Origin: an uncultured Methanobacteriaceae archaeon
GTDB taxonomy: Archaea > Methanobacteriota > Methanobacteria > Methanobacteriales > Methanobacteriaceae
Length of the DNA: 37,179 nt
Assembly (NCBI GenBank): GCA_902782945.1
Contig: CACZOU010000002.1
Coordinates: 1-37,179 of the forward strand
Reading direction: 5' to 3'
Shown: piece by piece, positions 31,343 to 37,179 of the stretch
Position numbering within the stretch: position 1 is the first letter of the stretch
How the letters are laid out: every line of letters starts with the position of its first letter
Notes under the pieces: model-generated
The model's input: only the letters and a program-made list of their open reading frames with translations
Databases searched by the model: none
Told to the model about the DNA's origin: nothing
Made by a program: the position numbers and the translations under genes

Positions 31343-33247
31343 ATGAGTATGATCGAAGAGATCACAGAAAAAATTACTGAACGTTTACCCGAAAGAGTAA
31401 AATTAGCAAAAGTAGAATTCGAAGGTCCAGAGATAGTCATATACACCAAAAATCCTGAAATAATCAAAGACAACGGAAACATCATAAGAGACCTGGCAAA
31501 AGATATCAGAAAAAGAATCATCATCAGATCAGACAAATCAGTACTATTAGACCCAACAGAAACAATAGAAAAAATAGAGGAAATAGTACCAAAAGATGCA
31601 GATATAACAGACATATCCTTTGACGAAGTAACATGTGAAGTAATAATAGAATCCAAAAAACCAGGACTGGTAATAGGAAAATATGGGGCAACATCACGTG
31701 AAATAGTAAAACAGACAGGATGGGCACCAAAAATACTAAGAACACCACCAATAACCTCAGAAACAATACAGAGAATAAGATTAACACTAAGAAGAAACAG
31801 TAAAGAAAGAAAAGAATTCCTACAAAGACTGGGAAAAAGAATACACAGAGAAGCAGAATTCGATAACGACTGGGTAAGACTAACATCCCTAGGAGGATTC
31901 AGAGAAGTAGGACGATCCTGCCTATTTTTACAGACACCAAACAGTAAAGTAATACTAGACTGTGGAGTAAACGTGGCAGGAGTCGATGATAAAACATCAT
32001 ACCCATACCTAAACGTGCCAGAATTCAACCTTAACGACCTAGACGCTGTAATCATAACACACGCACACCTAGACCACTCCGGATTCGTACCATACCTATA
32101 CCATTACGGATACCAGGGACCAACATACTGTACAACACCAACAAGAGACATGATGACACTACTACAACAAGACCACATAGATATATCACACAGAGAAGAC
32201 GATCCACTACCATTCAACATAAAAGATGTGAAAGAAACAATAAACAAAACAATAACACTAGATTATGGAGAAGTAACAGACATATCACCAGATATGAGAC
32301 TAACACTACATAATGCAGGACACATTGTAGGATCAGCAATGGCACACCTCCACATAGGAGACGGAAAACACAACTTTGTATACACTGGTGACTTCAAAAA
32401 CGAGAAAAGCAGACTGCTAGAACCATCCGTAACAAGATTCCCAAGAATAGAATCACTAGTAATGGAAAGTACATACGGAGGACATGAAGACGTAACACCA
32501 ACAAGAAACACAGCAGAAAAAGAACTAATAAAAACAATATACAACACACTCAACAGAGGCGGAAAAGTGCTTATACCTGTATTTGCAGTAGGAAGAGCAC
32601 AAGAAATAATGATAGTACTAGAAGAATACATAAACCATGGAATACTAAAAGAAGTACCAGTATACATAGACGGAATGATTTGGGAAGCAACAGCAATACA
32701 CACAGCACACCCAGAATACTTAAGCAACGACCTAAGAGACCAAATATTTCACATAGGTAAAAATCCATTCATATCAGATGTATTCGAAAAAGTAACAAAC
32801 AATGAACAAAGAAGAAAACTCATAGATAACCCAGAACCATGCATAATTCTATCAACATCAGGAATGTTAACAGGAGGAAACTCCGTAGAATACTTCAAAG
32901 AATTATGTGAAGACGAAAAGAACAGTATCATATTTGTAGGATACCAGTCAGAGGGATCACTAGGAAGAAGAATACAGAAAGGATTCGAAGAAGTGCCACT
33001 AGAAAAAGATGGAGTAACACAACTATTCCACATAAACCTAGAAGTAATAACAATCGATGGATTCAGTGGACACAGTGACAGAAAACAATTAATGGAATAT
33101 GTAAGAAGACTATCACCAAAACCAGATAAAATACTAGTATGCCACGGAGATGCATACAAAGCATTAGACCTGGCAAGTAGTATATACAGGTCATATAAGA
33201 TAGAAACAAAAACACCAATGAATCTTGAAACAACAAGACTACAATAA
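31343..33247 (+). CDS. fttA: Archaeal CPSF1 / FttA, beta-CASP ribonuclease and transcription termination factor
   Basis: aCPSF1 (FttA) is a conserved archaeal endoribonuclease that cleaves the 3' end of nascent RNA and ends transcription, usually at U-rich sites. The 634-residue protein has two N-terminal KH-type regions (about 1-145, with [12 protein letters not shown]), a metallo-beta-lactamase domain with HAHLDH at 240-245, a beta-CASP insertion ([15 protein letters not shown] onwards), [11 protein letters not shown] and the final CHGDA segment. Length is normal. It stands alone behind a long leader. Its presumed targets, C-rich plus T-run trailers, occur after many genes in this window. 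Confidence 0.95.
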   Translation: MSMIEEITEKITERLPERVKLAKVEFEGPEIVIYTKNPEIIKDNGNIIRDLAKDIRKRIIIRSDKSVLLDPTETIEKIEEIVPKDADITDISFDEVTCEVIIESKKPGLVIGKYGATSREIVKQTGWAPKILRTPPITSETIQRIRLTLRRNSKERKEFLQRLGKRIHREAEFDNDWVRLTSLGGFREVGRSCLFLQTPNSKVILDCGVNVAGVDDKTSYPYLNVPEFNLNDLDAVIITHAHLDHSGFVPYLYHYGYQGPTYCTTPTRDMMTLLQQDHIDISHREDDPLPFNIKDVKETINKTITLDYGEVTDISPDMRLTLHNAGHIVGSAMAHLHIGDGKHNFVYTGDFKNEKSRLLEPSVTRFPRIESLVMESTYGGHEDVTPTRNTAEKELIKTIYNTLNRGGKVLIPVFAVGRAQEIMIVLEEYINHGILKEVPVYIDGMIWEATAIHTAHPEYLSNDLRDQIFHIGKNPFISDVFEKVTNNEQRRKLIDNPEPCIILSTSGMLTGGNSVEYFKELCEDEKNSIIFVGYQSEGSLGRRIQKGFEEVPLEKDGVTQLFHINLEVITIDGFSGHSDRKQLMEYVRRLSPKPDKILVCHGDAYKALDLASSIYRSYKIETKTPMNLETTRLQ

Positions 33248-33257
33248 TAAAAGTAAA

Positions 33258-33504
33258 CTCTCTCATACCTAACCTCCCTCACCTAACCACCAACCTAAAC
33301 AATACTCATTTATTTTTACATAACATGCACCCAACAAAAATAAAAAAATTATCTGAATATATAAAAATTATGAAAGAGATAAATAATTAATAACTAATTA
33401 ATTAATGAACAATTAATTCATGAAAAAATATTTTCGTTAAAACTAAACCCCCCCCCCAACACGAAAAGAAATAATTTTATAAAAAAAAATATTCAGGTGA
33501 GAAA
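33258..33504. other. Intergenic region fttA / purM with pyrimidine-rich trailer and C10 tract
   Basis: The first part (about 33258-33320) is C/T/A-rich with CCTCCCTC and ends in a short T-run, probably the fttA terminator. GAATATATAAAAATT (33355-33369) is the best purM TATA box. A run of ten C (33448-33457) lies 47 bases before the purM ATG. GGTGA at 33494-33498 is the purM ribosome site. Confidence 0.45.
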
Positions 33505-34533
33505 ATGGTAACATACTCTGAAGCAGGTGTAGATATTAGTCTAGAAGAACAAACAGTACAAGCACTAACAGGAGAACTAGCAGAAACAATAGAATACAGA
33601 AATATAATAAAAAACAAGGGACACTTCGCAGCACTAGTAGACTTTGGAAAAAAAGCAATAGCAATGAGTACCGACGGCGTAGGAAGTAAAATACTAATCG
33701 CAAAACAAATGGAAAAATATGATACTGTAGGAATAGACTGTATAGCTATGGTTGTAAACGACATACTATGTGTGGGAGCAGAACCAATAGCAATGGTAGA
33801 CTATCTAGCCGTAGAACATCCAAACCCAGAAATAGCAAAAGAAATAGGAAAAGGACTAAAAGCAGGATGTCAACAAGCCAAAATAGCAATGATAGGTGGA
33901 GAAACAGCATCCTTACCAAAAATAATAAAAGATTTTGACCTAGCAGGAACAGGTATAGGAACAGTAGACAAAAACAAAATAATAACAGGAACAGAAATAA
34001 AAGATGGAGATATAATACTAGGAATAACCAGTAGTGGAGTACACAGTAACGGATTAAGCCTAGCAAGAAAAGCACTACTGGACATAGCTAACTACAAAGT
34101 AACAGACAAACTACCAACAGACAACTCAGTAACAGTAGGTGAAGCACTGCTAGAACCAACAATAATCTACGTAGACCCAATAATAGAACTACTAAACTCA
34201 GATGTTGAAGTACATGGACTAGGACATATAACAGGTGGAGGATTCAGTAATCTAAAAAGACTAAACCACAACATGACATACATAATAGATAACCTACCAG
34301 AACCACTACCAATATTCAAAGCAATACAGGCAACAGGCATAGAAGACAAAGAAATGTACCACGTATTCAATATGGGCATAGGATTTGCAGTAATACTCGA
34401 TGAAAAATACAAAGACCAAGCACTAGAAATACTAAACAAATACCATGACACATATGTAATCGGAAAAATACAGGAAGATGAGAAAAACAGAGTACTCATA
34501 AACACATATAATAACGAAAATATAGAATTATAA
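33505..34533 (+). CDS. purM: Phosphoribosylformylglycinamidine cyclo-ligase PurM
   Basis: PurM (AIR synthetase) closes the imidazole ring in de novo purine synthesis, using ATP. The 342-residue protein has the family blocks [57 protein letters not shown] and HITGGGF. The N-terminal substrate-binding segment is complete. GGTGA before the ATG supports the start. Codon use is A/C-ending. No other pur gene is adjacent; a 45-base gap leads to comC. Confidence 0.96.
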   Translation: MVTYSEAGVDISLEEQTVQALTGELAETIEYRNIIKNKGHFAALVDFGKKAIAMSTDGVGSKILIAKQMEKYDTVGIDCIAMVVNDILCVGAEPIAMVDYLAVEHPNPEIAKEIGKGLKAGCQQAKIAMIGGETASLPKIIKDFDLAGTGIGTVDKNKIITGTEIKDGDIILGITSSGVHSNGLSLARKALLDIANYKVTDKLPTDNSVTVGEALLEPTIIYVDPIIELLNSDVEVHGLGHITGGGFSNLKRLNHNMTYIIDNLPEPLPIFKAIQATGIEDKEMYHVFNMGIGFAVILDEKYKDQALEILNKYHDTYVIGKIQEDEKNRVLINTYNNENIEL

Positions 34534-34578
34534 TTTCATAAATTAACGAAAAACAATCAATAAATAAGAGGCGAAACA

Positions 34579-35610
34579 ATGAAGATAAGTATAGAAAATG
34601 AATCAAAACTAATCGAAGAAATATTACTAGCATATGGAGTACAAAAAAATGAAGCATCCATAGTAGCTGATGTAATAACAGACGGAGACCTAAAAGGATT
34701 CTCAACACACGGACTAGGAAGATTTCCACAATACATAAAAAGTATAAACGCTGGAACAATAAAAACAGAAGGTGACTATGAAATAGAAAAAGAATCACCA
34801 TCAACAGCACTGATAAACGGAAATCATAAATTCGGACACTACGTAACAGTAAAAGCAATGGATTTAGCAGTGAAAAAAGCAAGTGAAACAGGAGTAGGAA
34901 TAGTAGGAATACACGACAGTAACCACTATGGAATAGCAGGATACTACTCAGATTTAGCATCACTACAAGATATGATAGGAATAGTAATATCAAATACAGA
35001 ACCAGCAATGGCACCATTTGGCGGTAAAAAAGCATTACTCGGAACAAACCCTATAACAATAAGCATACCATCAGATGACATACACAACTACATATGTGTA
35101 GATATGGCAACAAGTGTAACAGCTAGAGGAAAACTACTAGAATCCAAAAGAAAAGGAGAAAAAATACCAGAAGGCCTCGCACTTGACAAAGATGGAAACC
35201 CAACAACAGACCCTGCAGCAGGACTAGAAGGATCAATCCTACCATTCGGAGGATTCAAAGGATATGCACTAGCATTCATGTTTGAATTACTAGCAGGACC
35301 ACTAGTAGGAGCAGAATATGGAGAAAAAGTAAAAGGAACCGCAACACCTGATGAAATGTGTACAAAAGGAGACCTACTAATAGCAATAGACCCAGAACAC
35401 TTTGCAGGATCCATGCAATTCAAATTCTACGTAGACAGATTCGTAAGTGAAATAAGAGAAGAAAACGGAGTAATACCAGGAGACCGTGAAATAGAAAACA
35501 TAAACAAAAACCATGAAAACGGAACCCCAGTAGACCCAGTACTATACAAACAACTAATAGAAATCGCAGAAACAAAAGACCTAGACATCGAATCATACTT
35601 CGAAGAATAA
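34579..35610 (+). CDS. comC: L-sulfolactate dehydrogenase ComC (Ldh2/malate dehydrogenase-like family)
   Basis: ComC oxidises (R)-sulfolactate to sulfopyruvate with NAD(P)+ in coenzyme M biosynthesis. The 343-residue protein is a clear member of the Ldh2 family: GFSTHGLGRFP (40-50), catalytic histidine in DSNHYGIAGYY (H116), LLGTNPI and GGFKGYAL. A malate/lactate dehydrogenase of the same family is the alternative; the position just upstream of comDE makes ComC likely. GAGGCGA lies before the ATG. A terminator-like sequence separates it from comD. Confidence 0.88.
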   Translation: MKISIENESKLIEEILLAYGVQKNEASIVADVITDGDLKGFSTHGLGRFPQYIKSINAGTIKTEGDYEIEKESPSTALINGNHKFGHYVTVKAMDLAVKKASETGVGIVGIHDSNHYGIAGYYSDLASLQDMIGIVISNTEPAMAPFGGKKALLGTNPITISIPSDDIHNYICVDMATSVTARGKLLESKRKGEKIPEGLALDKDGNPTTDPAAGLEGSILPFGGFKGYALAFMFELLAGPLVGAEYGEKVKGTATPDEMCTKGDLLIAIDPEHFAGSMQFKFYVDRFVSEIREENGVIPGDREIENINKNHENGTPVDPVLYKQLIEIAETKDLDIESYFEE

Positions 35611-35624
35611 ACTAAAAAATCAAA

Positions 35625-35656
35625 CCCATCACCACCACCCTAAAACTCTTTTTTAT
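35625..35656 (+). terminator. C-rich plus T-run terminator after comC
   Basis: CCCATCACCACCACCC, then a short A-rich spacer, then CTCTTTTTT. The presence of this signal between comC and comDE implies two transcription units; CTTATATTAC near 35672-35681 is a candidate comDE TATA box. Confidence 0.5.
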
Positions 35657-35754
35657 AAAAAACACACCAACCTTATATTACAAAAAACTAAACTAATAAA
35701 TAAGGAAAAAAATACTAACTCAACAAATACAAATAATATAAGGCGTGATTATTT

Positions 35755-36261
35755 TTGGATACAACAGATGTAATCTACAAGGGAATAAAAGATGCTGGCA
35801 TAAACTTCATAGTCAGCGTACCTTGTGCTAACTTAAAAAAATTACTAAAACTCATAGAAGAAGATGAAGAAATAAAACACGTTCCAGTCACAAGAGAAGA
35901 AGAAGGATTTGGAATCTGTGCAGGAGCATATATGGGAGGATTAAAACCAGCAATTCTCATGCAAAACTCAGGACTAGGAAACAGTGTAAACGTAATAGCA
36001 TCACTAATGAAACTATACAACTTCCCCATACTAATGATTATTAGCCACAGAGGATCATTAGGAGAAAAAGTATACGGACAATTCCCAATGAGTAAAGCAA
36101 CAACAAAAATACTTGACAGTCTAGACCTGAAATATGAACAAGTAAAAGACCCTAATGAGACAAGAGAAATAGTGAAAAAAGCATGGGACTTATCAGAAAT
36201 ATCAGGAGAACCAATAGCATTACTATTTGAAATCAGCTACTGGAGTAGGAGTGTGGAATAA
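35755..36261 (+). CDS. comD: Sulfopyruvate decarboxylase alpha subunit ComD
   Basis: ComD is the thiamine-diphosphate pyrimidine-binding half of sulfopyruvate decarboxylase, which makes sulfoacetaldehyde in coenzyme M synthesis. The 168-residue protein has the segments [12 protein letters not shown] and [19 protein letters not shown], including the conserved Glu that activates ThDP, and a later NSGLGNSVN. The start is a TTG at 35755: no in-frame ATG occurs for about 58 codons, and GGCGTGAT sits about seven bases upstream. The stop overlaps the comE ATG by one base (TAATG). Confidence 0.93.
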   Translation: MDTTDVIYKGIKDAGINFIVSVPCANLKKLLKLIEEDEEIKHVPVTREEEGFGICAGAYMGGLKPAILMQNSGLGNSVNVIASLMKLYNFPILMIISHRGSLGEKVYGQFPMSKATTKILDSLDLKYEQVKDPNETREIVKKAWDLSEISGEPIALLFEISYWSRSVE

Positions 36262-36845
36262 TGCAGAGATATGATGCTATAAAAAAGATTGTGGAAGATT
36301 TAGATGAAGAACTAGTTATCTCAAATATTGGATTCCCATCAAGAGAATTATATGGATTATTTGATAGAACAAAAAATTTCTACATGTCTGGATCAATGGG
36401 AATGGCAACACCAATAGCTTTAGGTCTATCACTAGCATTAGAAGAAAAAAATGATAACCGTAAAGTAATAGTTATTGATGGTGATGGATCCCTATTAATG
36501 AATTTTGGTGAACTTATAACAGTATATGCACAAAATCCAAGAAATCTAATTATTACATTAATAGATAATGAGGCTTATGGTTCAACAGGTTCCCAGGAAA
36601 CATATGCTTCTAAGATAAACTTCTCAGATATTGCAAAGACAATTGGATATAAAGAAGTATACTATATTGATGCTAGAGAAAGTACTGATAACATAGATAT
36701 GGAAGACATATTAAGTAAAGAAGGTCCGGTATTTGTACATATAAAAGTTAAACCTGGAAATACAAAAGCACCAATTATTGATATTAGTGCATCTGAAATC
36801 AAAAATAGATTTATGAAAGAAGTAGAAAATAAAAAAATCTACTAA
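36261..36845 (+). CDS. comE: Sulfopyruvate decarboxylase beta subunit ComE
   Basis: ComE is the ThDP pyrophosphate/Mg-binding half of sulfopyruvate decarboxylase. The 194-residue protein has GDGS at 74-77 followed about 26 residues later by IDN (101-103), the classical ThDP motif, and GSMGMATPIALGLSLA before it. Translation is coupled to comD through a TAATG overlap. The T-run at 36851-36858 is the terminator. Codon use is more mixed than in comD. Confidence 0.94.
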   Translation: MQRYDAIKKIVEDLDEELVISNIGFPSRELYGLFDRTKNFYMSGSMGMATPIALGLSLALEEKNDNRKVIVIDGDGSLLMNFGELITVYAQNPRNLIITLIDNEAYGSTGSQETYASKINFSDIAKTIGYKEVYYIDARESTDNIDMEDILSKEGPVFVHIKVKPGNTKAPIIDISASEIKNRFMKEVENKKIY

Positions 36846-36847
36846 TT

Positions 36848-36860
36848 ACTCTTTTTTTAT
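36848..36860 (+). terminator. T-run terminator after comE
   Basis: ACTC followed by seven T, starting six bases after the comE stop, with a second CCCTTTT a few bases on. Confidence 0.55.
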
Positions 36861-36985
36861 TACCCTTTTAAATTTATAAAAAAAACTTGTTCTAATAATC
36901 ATATAACTAACTAGTTAAAATCTAAAAAACTATAAGAAACAGTTATGATTAAATAATAATTTTTAGTAGAAAAAGTTATGATAAA

Positions 36986-37060
36986 TGCTCCGACCGGGAT
37001 TCGAACCCGAGTCTTCGGCTCGAAAGGCCGAAATGATTGGCCGGACTACACTATCGGAGC
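36986..37060 (-). tRNA. tRNA-Glu (anticodon TTC)
   Basis: On the minus strand the acceptor arms GCTCCGA and TCGGAGC pair fully. The anticodon stem TCGGC/GCCGA holds the seven-base loop CTTTCGA with anticodon TTC, and the T arm contains the standard TTCGAAT loop. The discriminator base is A (36986). The CCA end is not encoded, since TTT follows. Confidence 0.95.
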
Positions 37061-37102
37061 AAATATAAATTTAGCTAATATAAAAATAAGATTTTTTTTA
37101 AA

Positions 37103-37177
37103 TGGGGCCGGGGCCGAGAATCGAACCCGAGTCACGGGATCCACAGTCCCGAAGAATAACCACTATCCTACCCCGGC
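37103..37177 (-). tRNA. tRNA-His (anticodon GTG), CCA encoded
   Basis: On the minus strand the acceptor arms GCCGGGG and CCCCGGC pair, the anticodon stem CGGGA/TCCCG holds CTGTGGA with anticodon GTG, and the T loop is TTCGATT. The discriminator is C (position 73), the histidine identity base, followed by an encoded CCA (37103-37105). The base before position 1 is T (37178), so the identity nucleotide G-1 is not encoded. It lies 42 bases upstream of tRNA-Glu in the same direction, so they may be co-transcribed. Confidence 0.94.
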
Positions 37178-37179
37178 AT

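Noticed and set aside
31288-32055. 255-residue minus-strand ORF opposite fttA
   Set aside because: Antisense of the KH region of FttA; serine- and isoleucine-rich low-complexity product without family features.
34496-35047. Leucine-rich 183-residue minus-strand ORF opposite comC
   Set aside because: Antisense shadow of ComC; hydrophobicity results from complementing A/C-ending codons.
1-37179. Mobile elements, CRISPR repeats, att sites beside the tRNAs
   Set aside because: No transposase, integrase, regularly spaced repeat or duplicated tRNA 3' end was seen. The tRNAs are at the very edge, so flanking integration outside the window cannot be excluded.

Overview
The window looks like chromosome of a very AT-rich methanogenic archaeon of the order Methanobacteriales, most likely Methanosphaera. 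The evidence is an MvhDGA hydrogenase, a complete mtrEDCBAFGH operon, McrC and the methanogenesis marker proteins Mmp7, Mmp10 and Mmp14, coenzyme M, F420 and methanopterin biosynthesis genes, an archaeal proteasome beta subunit, aCPSF1/FttA, archaeal tRNA-modification enzymes and TATA/BRE-type promoters. Genus assignment is inference from gene families, order and composition; no database search was possible. I see no insertion sequence, prophage, integrase or CRISPR array.

Layout. 1-2672 (-): mvhD-mvhG-mvhA (mvhA runs off the left edge). 3405-5361 (+): sufC-sufB. 5577-6542 (-): a PRC-barrel protein and cobY. 6736-7605 (+): HtpX-like protease. 7621-14432 (-): an eight-subunit Mtr operon led by a stand-alone mcrC and closed by mmp14. 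14771-16758 (+): mmp10 and a Taw2-like tRNA enzyme. 16751-20046 (-): cofG, mptA with a small conserved partner, and an Lrp/AsnC regulator. 20595-21287 (+): an unrecognised membrane-anchored protein. 21425-22597 (-): trm1. 22923-24939 (+): a DegT-type aminotransferase and an NcsA-type tRNA thiolase. 24934-27202 (-): comB, a TraB-family membrane protein and a DUF1922-type zinc protein. 27397-28811 (+): an unknown protein coupled to mmp7. 29064-36845 (+): an Mrp/NBP35 ATPase, psmB, fttA, purM, comC and comDE. 36986-37177 (-): tRNA-Glu and tRNA-His.

How the genes fit together. Much of the window serves the methyl-coenzyme M end of methanogenesis. Mtr moves methyl groups between H4MPT and CoM. Mmp10 methylates an arginine of McrA, and McrC and Mmp7 belong to the MCR activation machinery. 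ComB, ComC and ComDE make coenzyme M, CofG makes part of F420, MptA starts methanopterin synthesis, and CobY serves the corrinoid cofactor of MtrA. SufBC and the NBP35-like ATPase supply Fe-S clusters, and Mvh supplies electrons from H2. No mcr structural genes are present.

The most interesting leads are: Mmp14 read as an ASKHA-type ATPase inside the mtr operon (possible corrinoid reactivase); an uncharacterised protein translationally coupled to Mmp7; palindrome arrays upstream of mvhDGA and sufCB; a stem-loop leader in front of the termination factor FttA; a recurrent C-rich plus T-run terminator signature; and an abrupt strand-composition switch near 28.85 kb.
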